64,000 bases of DNA, taken from the NCBI RefSeq assembly GCF_019703515.2, contig NC_059346.1, forward strand, positions 52,441,501-52,505,500, written 5' to 3'. Of the stretch, positions 35,838 through 48,359 are shown in pieces. Position 1 is the stretch's first letter; each line of letters begins with the position of its first letter. This stretch comes from Myxocyprinus asiaticus (taxonomy: Eukaryota > Chordata > Actinopteri > Cypriniformes > Catostomidae). The position numbers and the translations under genes were made by a program. The notes below the pieces were generated by a model. That model was given only the letters and a program-made list of their open reading frames with translations, ran no database searches and was not told where the DNA came from.

Positions 35838-36401
35838 TTAAAGGGATAGTTCACCCAAAAATTAAAACTCTCTCATCATTTACTCACCCTCATGTCATCC
35901 CAGATGTGACTTTCTTTCTTTTGCTGAACACAGATGAAGATATTTAGAAGAATATTTCAGCTCTGTAGGTCCATACAATGCAAGTGAACGGTGACCAGAA
36001 CTTTGAAGCTCAAAAGGCAGCATAAAAGTAATCCATACGACTCCAGTGGTTTATACTTTCATAATGTGAAAGTGAAAGTGGAGAGTTATTGTAAAAAAAA
36101 TTTTAAATTAAATAAAAAAGGATTTAAATATTAATCTGTTTCTCACCCAAAGCAATTGCATCCCTTCAGAAAACATATATTAAACCATTGGAGTCGTATG
36201 GATTGCTTTTATGCTTTCTTTATGTGCTTTTTGGAGTTTTAAAGTTCTGGTCACCATTCACTTGCCTACAGAGCTGAGATATTTTTCTAAAAATCTTTGT
36301 TTGTATTCAGCAGAAGAAAGAAAGTCATACACATCTGGGATGACATGAGGGTGAGTAAATGATGAGAGAGTTTTCATTTTTGGGTGAACTATTCCTTTAA
36401 T
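35838..36401. mobile_element. complete MITE family A copy
   Basis: TTAAAGGGATAGTTCACCCA at the left pairs with TGGGTGAACTATTCCTTTAA at the right. 'catcatttactcaccctcat' recurs inverted near the right end, and the arms pair over roughly 250 bp each. It is the best reference copy of the family in this window. Confidence 0.88.
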
Positions 36402-36887
36402 ACCTTTGTACTGAGGTATTAATGTTGACATTTTATGTATGTGCCTTGTTTTACTGTCTATTCATTCACATTTGAATTGCCTTTATAAATATATATTTCT
36501 ATTGTTTAAAAAAATAATTAATTGTTAAAAAAAAAGTACTGTCTCGCAATTTAATTGGTTTTAAAATGACCCCTTTAATTTGTACTGAAAAACTGTTACA
36601 ATTTGGATTAATATATTCATTATCCATGGAAATACTATATGCATAAACAGAACTATAGGTAAATAGTAAACCTGACATCCATAAAATATAAAAGAGAGTT
36701 GAAGCATTAAATTCAGAAGCTCAGAACAGCCATAAAATATTTGAAGCTCTTTCTCTAAATGCATAATTTTTATTTACTTTATTTTTTCTGCTATTATTAT
36801 GAAGGTAAGGTTACTCCTTTATGCTCCATTATAATTCCTGTTTCGGAATTTAAATAAACAACAAACAAACGTTTCCCACTTTATTCC

Positions 36888-36979
36888 ATCATGGCGCTTC
36901 GGGATTTTCAGTGTGCTTTCAACTACATTTCCCACAATTCCACTCTGAACTTCCTGTGGAGGGCAAGCGTGTGTTCGCG
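36888..36979 (+). promoter_or_regulatory. cdc26: cdc26 promoter and 5' non-coding exon
   Basis: 'aactacatttcccacaattc' (about 36920) resembles the ZNF143/STAF site ACTACAATTCCC, and 'gaacttcctgtgg' is ETS-like; both are typical of TATA-less housekeeping promoters. The exon ends at a good donor (TTCGCG|GTAAGT, 36979), and the next acceptor (tttccag|) is at 37467. The exact transcription start is not visible. Confidence 0.5.
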
Positions 36980-37492
36980 GTAAGTGGTGTAATATGAATG
37001 AGTAAAAGGTATTTCAGCCCCGATTTGTTGTCATTCATCTAACTTGTTGAATAAAGTATCGTTCGTTCGTCTTTATGGTTCATTATCCTGTTGTCTGTGA
37101 ACCGTTCAAAACTCTGAGTTCGCAGTTACTGGATTAACCTTAGCATTTAGCTTCTAAACAATAACGTTTATGCTGCTGCAGAAGTTGTTTCATTACATTG
37201 ACACCGTTAAACATTAGGTATCAATAATATAGTTACATAAATATGTGCTGTGGACTAAAGCAAATATATTAAGATCGCAAATGCTGGCTTGCAGTTTAGC
37301 CACGACATGGTTTCAGTTGGTTTAAGCGTCATGTTTAAATGCCTTATGAAATGCATCACATTTGTCCAACACATAATTATGAGAACAAGTCAGCATTTTG
37401 ACATCAGCATTATTGCGCTTCAATAACTCGATAACAGCTGTCCAGCATCTGCTTAACACGTTTCCAGGCAACGAGAAGCAGGTGACGTGAAG

Positions 37493-39175
37493 ATGCTGCG
37501 CAGGAAACCCACACGCCTCGAGCTCAAGCTGGATGACACGGAGGAGTTTGAAAGTGTGAAAAAAGAACTAGAGGTAAACCCACTTACAGTACTTTAATGT
37601 GTCAGTTGAGTTTATTTGGTATGAGATGGTCGTCATCCAAATTAAGTTGCAGTACATGAATTGCAGGAACCCTGAAACAACAGAGTATAAAGAATAGTTC
37701 AACCAAAAATGAAAATAGTGTCATCATTTACTCACCCTCATGTTGTTCCAAAACCAAATTATTTTTCTTTCTTCCATGGAACACAAAAGGAGATGTTAGG
37801 CAGAATGATAGCCTCAGTCACCATTCACATTCATTCCTTTTTTCCATACAATGAAAGTGAATGGTGACTGAAGCTGTCATTCTGCCTAACATCTTTTGTA
37901 GGGATGTCCCGATATCGATACTGGTATTGGAAAATGCTCCGATACCAATAACCGATACCATCTGACATACGAATGTCATTGTGGAAACATTCAGCACACA
38001 AACTAAAATCACGTTATGTCATAGTGTGATTATTAAACTGCAAAGGCTGCAATTTAATTAGGTAAATATATAGTTTGCACGTGCTGTGCACTTCAAAGTG
38101 AATGGATCTTGTTTTATGAATGTTTGAATGTAAATGTGAAGCCAGCTGCTCATACCAAGGATCTCTTATGCATGGATGCCGCAGTGGATGGCGTGAAGCC
38201 TCCACACGCGCTATTTCTCCATGGCAACGCGCTCAACAAGCCACGTGATAAGATGCGCGGGTTGACGATCTCAGACGGGAGGAACTGAGATTCGTCCTCC
38301 ACCACCCAGACTGAGGTGAATCACTACGCGACCACGAGGACTTAAAAGCACATTGGGAATTGGGCATTCCAAATTGAGAGAAAAAGGAAAAAAACAAAAC
38401 AAAAAAAAAACACCATCATGAGAATGGCATGCTCTGTTTGTAGCAGATGACAGCGAGCAGAGCGCTAATTCACTATGAAGTGTGCAGCACATACAGACTA
38501 CATATTTATTTAATTATATAGCAGCCTGTTGCAATTTAATAATCACATTGGATCACGTAGCAATCTGATGTCCGGAGCTGTCACAGAAATGGAAAGGGCT
38601 TCATGCCAAAATGAAAGCTCAATTTAAGTTCGATTTTAATTTGATTAAAGTTTTAATGAATTTATTTATTTAGACATCATTTTAAAGTCTAAATGAAATA
38701 AACTGTTGAATATGCAATTCAGACAAAATAAAACAAAAAACAGGTATCGGTATAGTCGATCGTAATCTTTTGTGTTCCACAAAAGAAAAAGGTTAAATGG
38801 GTTTGAAACAACGTGAGGGTGAGTAAATGATGACAGAATTTTAATTTTTTTGGTGAACTATGCCTTTAAAAAAGAGAAATGTGGTCTATTTTAGCATACA
38901 TGTGGTGTGAACAGCAACATAGAATTAACTGTCAAATAGAGATTGATCTTGTCATCTTAATATCAGCATTAATTTCCATGTCAATTCAGAGTCGAAAAAA
39001 ACAGAGGGATGAGTTGGATGTAGTTGGTGTAGCCACATCCAGCGAGATGAGTGGAGCATCAGGTGGAGCCACAGATGGGAAAACCAGAGTGCAGATGATC
39101 CACGAGCGGATTGGATACAAACCTCACCCGAAGCCTAACACATTACCATCACTTTTCGGGAACCTTCAGTTTTGA
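37493..39175 (+). CDS. cdc26: anaphase-promoting complex subunit CDC26
   Basis: Two coding exons, 37493-37573 and 38990-39175, joined in phase 0 (GAG|gtaaac; ttcag|AGT). They give 88 residues, against 85 in human. The N-terminus [20 protein letters not shown] is the near-invariant peptide that, in the family, threads through the TPR superhelix of APC6/CDC16 and stabilises it. The end ([10 protein letters not shown]...FGNLQF) is also conserved, while the middle ([16 protein letters not shown]) is low-complexity. The protein acts in the APC/C ubiquitin ligase at mitosis. A further non-coding exon lies upstream, and exon 2 begins at 37468. The 1.4-kb intron is filled by nested transposons. It is divergent from prpf4, as in mammals. 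Confidence 0.97.
37900..38765. mobile_element. hAT-like element with 8-bp duplication, itself holding a SINE
   Basis: Starts AGGGATGTCCCGATATCGAT; 'ggtatcggtat' occurs near the right end. TCTTTTGT is present on both sides (37892-37899 and 38766-38773). The right terminal repeat is decayed. No transposase frame. Confidence 0.65.
38171..38412 (+). mobile_element. tRNA-headed SINE, copy 5, 5'-truncated
   Basis: Only the 3' half: 'gatggcgtgaagcctccaca' through 'aattgggcattccaaattga' and an A-rich tail. The tRNA-like head is missing. Confidence 0.75.
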
Positions 39176-39296
39176 CAATCTGCAAACCTGAAAATGGACT
39201 ATGAGGTCTACTTTGTTATTTCAGTTGCAAACACACACATTGTTTTGATGTGTATTAAGGTTGTTTGTGATAAAAATACTATTTTTCTACCAAGTA

Positions 39297-39302
39297 AATA
39301 AA
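39297..39302 (+). terminator. cdc26: cdc26 polyadenylation signal AATAAA
   Basis: AATAAA 122 bp after the stop codon, ahead of the satellite array. Confidence 0.6.
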
Positions 39303-39493
39303 ATCTTACTAGTAGAATGGGGGAACATGAATCTTTTCACTTTACTGTATGATAGAAAAAGAAGACAAGGGAAATGCCTAGGTGAGCAGAACAAATATAA
39401 GGATGGGACCTGTAAGGAATTTAACGATTCCAGTTCTGATTTCAATACCTTTTAATTATTTTATTTCTGAAAGATTCTGAAGAGTCTTACATT

Positions 39494-41265
39494 GGGGAAT
39501 CGCACTACACTGTTCACGCTGTATGTTTTGCGCTGTAGATTCAAAAGAACCAGCTTATAAGAGTCATTCATTGGGGAATCGCACTACACTGTTCACGCTG
39601 TATGTTTTGCGCTGTAGATTCAAAAGAACCAGCTTATAAGAGTCATTCTTTGGGGAATCGCATTACACTGTTCACGCTGTATGTTTTGCGATGTAGATTC
39701 AAAAGAACCAGCTTATAAGAGTCATTCATTGGGGAATTGCACTACACTGTTCGCGCTGTATGTTTTGCGATGTAGATTCAAAAGAACCAGCTTATAAGAG
39801 TCATTCATTGGGGAATTGCACTACACTGTTCGCGCTGTATGTTTTGCACTGTAGATTCAAAAGAACCAGCTGTTAAGAGTCATTCTTTGGGGAATCGCAC
39901 TACACTGTTCACGCTGTATGTTTTGCGCTGTAGATTCAAAAGAACCAGCTTATAAGAGTCATTCATTGGGGAATCGCACTACACTGTTCACGCTGTATGT
40001 TTTGCGCTGTAGATTCAAAAGAACCAGCTGTTAAGAGTCATTCTTTGGGGAATCGCATTACACTGGTCGCGCTTGTATGTTTTGCACTGTAGATTCAAAA
40101 GAATCATCTCATAAGAGTCATTTGTTGGGGAATCGCACTACACTGGTCGCGCTGTAGATTCAAAAGAACCAGCTTATAAGAGTCATTCATTGGGGAATCG
40201 CACTACACTGTTCGCGCTGTAGATTCAAAAGAACCAGCTGTTAAGAGTCATTCTTTGGGGAATCGCATTACACTGGTCGCGCTTGTATGTTTTGCACTGT
40301 AGATTCAAAAGAATCATCTCATAAGAGTCATTTGTTGGGGAATCGCACTACACTGGTCGCGCTGTAGATTCAAAAGAACCAGCTTATAAGAGTCATTCAT
40401 TGGGGAATTGCACTACACTGTTCGCGCTGTATGTTTTGCACTGTAGATTCAAAAGAACCAGCTGTTAAGAGTCATTCTTTGGGGAATCGCACTACACTGT
40501 TCACGCTGTATGTTTTGCGCTGTAGATTCAAAAGAACCAGCTTATAAGAGTCATTCATTGGGGAATCGCACTACACTGTTCACGCTGTATGTTTTGCGCT
40601 GTAGATTCAAAAGAACCAGCTGTTAAGAGTCATTCTTTGGGGAATCGCATTACACTGGTCGCGCTTGTATGTTTTGCACTGTAGATTCAAAAGAATCATC
40701 TCATAAGAGTCATTTGTTGGGGAATCGCACTACACTGGTCGCGCTGTAGATTCAAAAGAACCAGCTGTTAAGAGTCATTCTTTGGGGAATCGCATTACAC
40801 TGGTCACGCTGTAGATTCAAAAGAACCAGCTTATAAGAGTCATTCATTGGGGAATCGCATTACACTGTTCACGCTGTATGTTTTGCACTGTAGATTCAAA
40901 AGAATCATCTCATAAGAGTCATTCTTTGGGGAATCGCACTACACTGGTCACGCTGTAGATTCAAAAGAACCAGCTTATAAGAGTCATTCATTGGGGAATC
41001 GCACTACACTGTTCACGCTGTATGTTTTGCACTGTAGATTCAAAAGAATCATCTCATAAGAGTCATTTGTTGGGGAATCGCACTACACTGGTCACGCTGT
41101 AGATTAAAAAGAACCAGCTTATAAGAGTCATTCTTTGGGGAATCGCATTACACTGGTCGCGCTGTATGTTTTGCGCTGTAGATTCAAAAGAATCGTCTCA
41201 TAAGAGTCTTTCGTTGAGGAATCGCACTACACTGTTTTTGCTGTATGTTTCACGCTGTAGATTCA
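39494..41265 (+). repeat. 79-bp satellite array, about 23-24 units, with higher-order pattern
   Basis: Successive 'ggggaatcgca' starts at 39494, 39573, 39652, 39731, 39810, 39889 and 39968 give an exact 79-bp period. Later units alternate with shorter ones of about 63 bp that lack 'gtatgttttgc(g/a)ct'. Three end types recur: 'accagcttataagag', 'accagctgttaagag' and 'atcatctcataagag'. They appear in repeating order from about 40030, so blocks of several units were duplicated together. The last units diverge. Confidence 0.92.
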
Positions 41266-41676
41266 GTAGCGGTGTTGCAATGCACTAAATGGTAGCACAG
41301 AAAACACTACAAAAGTATTTTAACACAGTGATGCACATTCAAGAACCGTTAGCGATATCTAAAAAAAAAAAAAAAAAAAAAAATGGAACCGGTTCTTGGT
41401 GTTCAACCCTAGTAATATATAGGTTGATTAATGACAGAAGAGGTAGTCACAACAATTATCCTTCGAATCATACAATTTATTTAGACATTTATTTGCCATT
41501 TACTTTAAACGATTGCAGTAATGTTTACATGTAAAAGCTCTACAGACATGACTGTACTGTAAACAGACTAGGAAATGTTAACACTACTGCAACACTGGAA
41601 AGAAGGTTACATTCTTCTACACAAGGGCTTGTATGCTGTCCCACTTCAGTGTTAGCCAAAATGTGAAACCTGTTTA

Positions 41677-41677
<1 letters not shown>

Positions 41678-41723
<46 letters not shown>
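41678..41723. repeat. poly(A) run, 46 nt
   Basis: Uninterrupted A run with no recognisable retroposon body to its left. A shorter run of 23 lies at 41361-41383. Confidence 0.9.
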
Positions 41724-41725
<2 letters not shown>

Positions 41726-43068
41726 CAAAGCAAACACAGTTTGCTACTATATTGTTTAAAACAATCCCAGATTTAATATGTCAAAGCCCTGTGATGGAGA
41801 ATATTATGGATCCTAAAATCCAGTGCCACAAATTGTAATTGATGACTGGTACAAACACATGACTACATTTTCTTCTGAAATTATAAAAACAGCTTTTAAC
41901 TAAAACAAGTCTACCAAAATGATTACAGAAAATTAATTACACTAAGCAAAAAAGAACAGGCTTTCTTGGGCACTTAAATTGGATTTAATTGGGTCCAGTA
42001 TGACAAAGGCACACCCCTTTACTATTATAGAGAGTAAATATCATCAAAAACCATAACGTTCACATTCTAGGACCCAGGGACTATCAGAGTAGTGACCTTA
42101 ATATTTGTAATAGCTCATGATTTGCTCAAGTTCATGCCTTCTTGTGATACAACACAATCATTTAAAAGATATTAGAAAACTAAAAGGATCTACAGATTGC
42201 CAAAAAAAAAGGTTTTGATATCAAGTACATTGTCGTTTAAGTAGTAGTGTTAAAAATATAAATTATAAAAAGAAACATTGACGGTGACACTGGCATCAGA
42301 TATAATTTATTTTCCAACAATCCCCCCAGATATTTACTTTAAAGCACTCTAAAGGAGCAAAGTTCGACTTCAACTCTGCCAACACAGAGTTGCAGAAAAC
42401 CACTCTTTCTCTGTGCAAACATCATACGACAACAGGATTCAACATTTCAATCCAGTGTCGAACAACGATCACTCATTAACGGATGTTTCATTGATTACCC
42501 CAGCAGCTCAAATAAAGAATAGTCAGCCATAGCAACCCAACCCAACCTTGAATAAAATCACTAGTGCTTTTATACTGGCTCTACCAGATCTAGTTTGGCT
42601 TTTAGAGTCTATAGTCGGCCTCTTGGGTGTCTGTGTGTGTTCCCTCATTTAAGGCAAAGGGGTTAGTAAGGCTCTATCACACAACCCAGAAGCACCTTAA
42701 TATGAAGTGGACAGCAGACACTATTATATTAAACAAAGTGACTTGTGACCTTTCACTTTCAGATAAGGTACTATGACCGTGGAGGTAGACAGTTAGGCCA
42801 TGTACACCTATTTCAGCATTACAGAGGAAATGACATGCTACTGTCAAAGTGACCAAAATGGTGACGGGACTTTATTTTGTATAAAACGAAGAGGATCAAA
42901 ATAGAGCCAAGCTTTAAAATGAGTGGAGCTATGGGGCCCACACTATTTTTCAAAATTAATTAGATCATTCATACAGTGCTCTACATACATAGAGTTGTTG
43001 TGATGTATGTTTGGATTGGTTTTTGAGGTTATATAGTGGGATGATCAGCCGTGGGGTTTGTAGAGAGG
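41724..43068. other. no coding gene; likely slc31a1 3' UTR
   Basis: The sequence lacks obvious transposons and precedes the slc31a1 stop codon on the minus strand. A minus-strand AATAAA lies at 42871-42876, about 195 bp after the stop. Others may be used further on, as the family often has a long 3' UTR. Confidence 0.45.
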
Positions 43069-46000
43069 TTAATGACAGTGTTCAGTAATATCCACCACCA
43101 CTGCCTTCTTCCAGCTGAACAGGAAGTAGCCGACCCCTGCGCCCGCTGCGACGGCGATGCACAGGTAACCGTTGTAAGTCATGAACACCAGCATGAGGAA
43201 GTAACTGACCACCACTTGGATGATGTGCAGAACGGTCTGAAGCAAGTGCGCGACACTCACCATTCGCTGGCTAGAGTACAGAAAAGAAAAAGGATTTATT
43301 ACAGGATTACAGAAAGTCAGGTCATCAGCGTGAAGAAAACACAGAAAATGCATGTTTACTACCCAAAGGGTCAACTTTTGTGGTAATGACTACATATGTG
43401 CTTTGATTACATCAGTGTAAACAGGATTAAGGGTAATTCATGTTTGCCTGTTATTCTCTGACCTCATCATTTAAACATCAGTGATTAGAGAACAATGCTA
43501 CTCTAGCTGCTTTTTGGAACTATCGGTTATCTGCAAAAATCTGTCAATATTTTTTTCATCATTTTGTCACTTCAAAATAAGAGTCCCCAGTGTGTTTCGG
43601 GCTTGTTTACATTTAAAAGTCCTGCATTATGCACCAAATCTTGATTTTTTTTTACTGGTTATTATTGGGATTTTGGTTGATCAAAAAACTGCTCTGGGAT
43701 TTGTCATTTTGGAATCTTTTTCTTTGCCCGCCATAGTAAAGACAGAATAATTTTTCTTTTTGACATTCTATAAGTCAATTTTAAAAACTATTGGCCGATT
43801 AATTGGTTATCGGCCTTTCCCACCACCTTAGTTATCAGTATTGCCAAAATCCACTATCGGTGGACCTCTACTATAAACAGCAGTATTGTCACTGAACTGA
43901 GCGTAGGTACTCTGACGTAGAGATGGACCGATATATCGGTTTTACAGATTAATCTGTGCCGACAGTTGCTTTATGGAACTATCGGTTATCGGCAAAAATG
44001 TATATCGATAGTTGCTGATATTTTGTTGTTGTTGTTGTTTATTCCTCTGTGGCCGGTGCTGGAGGATTCTACAGCAAGAACGGCTTAGTTGTACAGTATA
44101 ACAACGGCCTCTAGAGATCTAAATCTTTCATCACTGAAAATATGAATCCATATTTCAATGCATATTTTGTTATTTTGATTAGATATCACAGATGTATGGG
44201 CTGCAGAGTTGCGTTCACAATGAACTGTTCTGTGGAAAAAAATTAACTCAAAGCACCTCCTGAGCTGAGATGTCTGAAGTCATTTGCAGCACTCATAGAC
44301 GATACTGTTCTTGCAAAAAAAAAAAAAAATTCAGAAGACAGAAACAAAGAAAGAGTGAGAACCTTTTACATGTCTGTGTTCCACGAGACTGCACGCCTCT
44401 GTACAAACAGCGTGTCATACAGAGACGGCTTTACTGTCATCTGTTCTTAATAATATAATAAAGTGTTTCTTCAAGCGCGTGTCTGTGTCTACAGGCAAAT
44501 TATTTGTAATATTAATTTGATAATAGTAATAACAATAATAATAATAATTTAACACATTAATGGGAAAACGAGCCAAATATCATCTTGACATCGTCAAAGG
44601 CATCAGCTATTAGTGATCACTCTGACCATCATCGATCCCCGAGATCATCATCTGTCTGCAAAACCCTAATGTGCATTTCTCTCTATAAATTAACACAATG
44701 TTCAGACAGTCTTCTTGCTGGTTTTTCTGACACATTCAGAATCATTACTGCTTTTGCCGGTGTCGCTGCGGCTCGCTTCGTGTGTGTGCTTGTAAAATTT
44801 ATATTTTAAAGGCTCATTATTACGGTTTAGTATTTCTTTGTAATGTAGAACAGTGTTAGCAATGTTACTTATAACATTCTCAGCTCTAGAACTCAAACCA
44901 TTTTCTGATGCCCCCAAAATATACATATTTAAGTAATTAAATTAATATCATAAACGTGGGACAACTAGTCGACTAATGGCATAAACTAACGCCTACTAGT
45001 CGACTAGGAAAATCTTTGGTCGGGGGCAGCCCTAAAGGCTACTATTGTAACATATTCTTGTTAACAAGAAAAATACCTCAAAAGTTGTGCTACTCTAACA
45101 TGCTACTCAAGTGTGCATGGTTCAGCTTCTCAAAGTATAATGTTATAAATTTACACTAAATTAAAAATTGAAAATATAAAATAGTTTGCTAAATTTATGC
45201 TGCTAAACAAACAGAAACGCATCATCACAGTTTGTGAAAAAGGTCCATGTCGTTGAGACTTGGGGAAGGCCAGAGTATACTCCATTTCCGTCTCATGCAC
45301 TATTGAATGCACAGATTTTCAAAGTACACGTTTTTGACTGCGAGCCCTTATGGACAAGTTTGTTTAGAAAAACTAAGCTGTAAGTGAACAGTCCACACAT
45401 ACGGTGCAGATGACAAAATTTGCATCATATGCACTGTGCACGAGACGTAGTGGCACACAGAAAACTGAAGTATACTTTGGACGTAGTGCCTATTTATGCA
45501 CAGACAAGCACCACTCACATTTTCTTCAGAAAATTTAAAAATTTTCCCATGCAGACCTACACTCTGAGTGCTTTAAAAACATATTATATTTTAGAATATT
45601 CACTGACCCGACTGTTTTGTGGGTCTCCATGAGGATGGTGCCATCAGCTCCAGGGACAGGCATGGAGTTGTAACGCACGTTCACCTGATTCCTTCTCAAC
45701 AGGACCTCACGACCGATCTTAAGCCCCTCGTAGAACACAGCCAGCAGGAACACACCGATGCACGCGCCTGCCATCTCTAGAAACGAGAACGAAAAGATGT
45801 ATAGTTCACCCAAAAATTTTAATTCTCTTATCATTTAATCACCCTTATGCCATCTTAAGCTTGTATGACTGACTTTCTACTGCAAAGCAAAATGAAATTT
45901 GTTCTGATGGATATGTAATGTGAAAATATCCATACAATGGGGTCAATGGGGTCCAAACTTTCAAGTCCCAAAAGGACATTAAGGCAGCATAAAGGTAATT

Positions 46001-48359
46001 CAAATGACTCAAGTGGTGTAAACCATGTCAAAATGACTTGGAATATGACGCACGAGTTGCATGGACTACTTTTATGATCCTTTGAATCCTTTTGAAGCTT
46101 TAAAGTGAATGTATTCTAAATGTTATTGTATTGAATAGATGGACCTCGATAAACATCTTTTGTGGGGGGGGCCTGGGTAGCTCAGTCATAAAGACGCTGG
46201 CTATCACCCCTGGAGTTCGCTAGTTCGAATCCCAGGGTGACTCCAGCTGGGTCTCCTAAGCAACCAAATTGGCCCGGTTGCTAGGGAGGGTAGAGTCACA
46301 TGGGGTAACCTCCTCGTGATCGCTATAATGTGGTTCGTTTTCGGTGGGGCGCTTGGTGAGTTGAGCGTGGATGCTGCGGTGGATGGCGAAGCCTCCACAC
46401 GCGCTATGTCTCTGTGGCAACACACTCAACAAGCCACGTTATAAGATGCATGGGTTGACGGGAACTGGGCATTCCAAATTGGGAGAAACCCAAAAAAACA
46501 TCTTTTGAGTTCCACATAAGAATACGCACAAGCCATTTGGGTTTGCAACATCATGAGGGTGAGTAAATTATGGCAGAATTTCTATTTTAGTGTGAACTAC
46601 AAGTATTTCTTTCAACAGACTTCCTGCAAAAGAATTCTTCTTTGTTCTCATAATTTAAATGTGTCAGCTTGATTAAACTGCTTTAGTTTCTTTGTAAAAT
46701 CTTGTCAAACCTGTGCAACCAGTGCATTTGCTCTTTACAGTAAGGGGGTATCTTATGACAGTGCTGCAAAGAATGCCACCTTCTCAAACCACTGTTCAGA
46801 ACTCTCACGGCTGAATAAAATGTCAGAATGTGTTAATTGTGTAAAAAAATAAATAAATTGCGTGTTAAACATTTTAAAGTAAAAAAAGCTTTAACCTGTT
46901 CTTTTCGACAGCTCTATTTTTTGTCACGTCTTTGTTATCGTTAACAAAATCAAAAACAACTTCCATCAACAAACATTTTTGTCTGTAATTTCATGGTGAG
47001 ATTAAGGGCGCTTATAGAGAATGCTGCAAATGCAATGATCTCAGTGGGGATGTTGCGTCTGAGAACAGAGAGGGTAAACGCAAGAGATTGCAATAGAGCG
47101 CAACAGTGCCCGCCCACTTTTTCAGCCGTCAGGTTTTAAAAAACGATGTGAACATATAAAACAATTGATTTTAGGTTGTTGATTATACAGAAACAATACA
47201 TTTGGCATTTATTGCAAAATATTCAGATAAGTACAAATATACAAGTAGTTTAAGTGTGAAGGGAGACCGACTCCATTACATTATTCACAGTGTCAAAAAT
47301 CTCCACTTTCGCATTCTTCTTTCATTTTTGGCAATTCACATTCTTTGTGCATATCGGACAAGGAGATTATGGAGCTTTATAGTAAAAAAAAAAAAAAAGG
47401 ACTAAAATATTGATCTGTTTCTCACCCACACTTATCGTATTTCTTCAGCAGACATGGATTAAACCACTGGAGTCTTATAGATTACTTTTATGCTGCCTTT
47501 ATGGGCTGTTTTGAGCTTCAAAATATTGGCCACCATTCACTTGCATTGAAATGACCTACAAAGCAAAAATGTTCTACTAAAATCTTTGTTTGCGTTCTTC
47601 TGAAGAAAGAAAGTCATACACTGGGATGGCATGTGGGTGAGTAAATCTGAGAGAATTTAAATTTTTTGGGTGAACAAATACTTTAAGATGTATAACAATT
47701 TGTATGACAATTAATTGTCAGCCAAATTTCATAACCATGGCAGCCCTAACAACAGCATATCCAAAATACCACCATGTCAACAATAGTGAAAGATAAGCAA
47801 ACCACAGAGCGCTCTTACCTCCTGGTGTGTTGATGACAAGTCCAGCGAATAGCAGCTCAACATTTTTGTAGCCAAAGTAGAAAGTCATTTGCTGAAAGCA
47901 TCAACAAATCATTTTTCAACCAAACTTTTTCCAAAGTAAATAAAGCAAGAATACATTAGATAACTAAGTTTTTTGCTTAAATGGATTTAGAACTAGTGAA
48001 TCTCTAAATGGGTGGTTGATATGTTCTGCACTGTGACACACTCCATTTAAAACTATTTAAACAACATTTTGTTAATCATTTTATAATAATGATTAAGCAT
48101 GCATTTTTATCTCTCGTATTTACTGCAAGACTGCATGTAATATTTGTCCTAAAAAAAAAAATAAAAAATAATCTATGGACAATTTATGTATCAACATCCC
48201 AGATACTGAAACAAAAGCTAAATGATCTCAAGGTTGTCTCACCATCATCATATCTCCATGGCCTGTGTCGGGGTTCTCATGGTCTCCATGAGAGCCTGTG
48301 ATTGGAGGTGACATGGTCATGTCCTTATGGTGATTGTGGGGTGCATGTGACATATTCAT
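43069..48359 (-). CDS. slc31a1: high-affinity copper uptake protein 1 (CTR1)
   Basis: Four coding exons: 48359-48243, 47891-47819, 45776-45608 and 43270-43069. They join in frame (117 + 73 + 169 + 202 bp) to 186 residues (human 190). The outside N-terminus is Met/His-rich ([17 protein letters not shown], then GHGDMMM), the copper-gathering part. TM1 covers roughly [22 protein letters not shown]2 carries the M146-x3-M150 selectivity motif (FLMLVFM), TM3 has GAGVGYF packing glycines, and the protein ends HCH (184-186). In the family a trimer forms a Cu(I) pore in the plasma membrane. An acceptor (ctttacctcag|) just before the ATG shows that at least one 5' non-coding exon lies upstream; I could not place it. 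Introns 2 and 3 contain MITEs and a SINE. It converges on cdc26. Confidence 0.97.
43760..45035. mobile_element. hAT-like remnants in slc31a1 intron 3
   Basis: 'atcggttatcgg' occurs at about 43805 and 43980, with end-like 'agagatggaccgatatatcg' and inverted 'ctatcggtggacctct'. A second element ends 'ggtcgggggcagccctaa' after 'ctagtcgactagg'. Both resemble common fish hAT ends. Boundaries are approximate. Confidence 0.5.
45800..46606. mobile_element. MITE family A split by a SINE, slc31a1 intron 2
   Basis: Left end 'tatagttcacccaaaaattt', right end 'tagtgtgaactacaagtatt' with 'catgagggtgagtaaatta' inside. The SINE at 46163-46495 entered its right half. Confidence 0.75.
46163..46495 (+). mobile_element. 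tRNA-headed SINE, copy 6
   Basis: Head 'gggggcctgggtagctcagt', B box 'agttcgaatcccaggg', shortened 3' part. Duplication aaacatcttttg at 46151-46162 and 46496-46507. Confidence 0.87.
47400..47688. mobile_element. MITE family A half-copy, slc31a1 intron 2
   Basis: 'ttaaaccactggagtcttat' through 'aagaaagtcatacactggg' to the 'gggtgaacaaatactttaa' end. The left half is absent. Confidence 0.7.

Larger units (their letters stand above)
34762..36887. other. prpf4-cdc26 intergenic region with two MITEs
   Basis: The CG-richest stretch (35040-35120, 'cacacgacgcgggctgcacg') probably holds the prpf4 5' end. The rest is occupied by two inverted-repeat elements listed separately. 'cgctttggataaaaaaagca' at 35326 is a common fish repeat tail. 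Confidence 0.5.
37686..38869. mobile_element. MITE family A in cdc26 intron, split by a hAT element
   Basis: Ends 'aaagaatagttcaaccaaaa' and 'tttggtgaactatgccttta'; inner 'gtgaatggtgactg' palindrome at 37800-37880. The hAT element at 37900-38765 interrupts the right half at 'catcttttgt|'. Confidence 0.8.

Noticed and set aside
37818..38012. Small frames in the cdc26 intron
   Set aside because: They fall across MITE and hAT ends and have no conserved motif.
39494..41265. Regular repeats that could look like a CRISPR array
   Set aside because: Units are continuous tandem copies without unique spacers, and the host is a vertebrate.
43481..43750. 89-residue plus-strand frame in the slc31a1 intron
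   Set aside because: No motif. It overlaps hAT-like remnant sequence and has no splice support.
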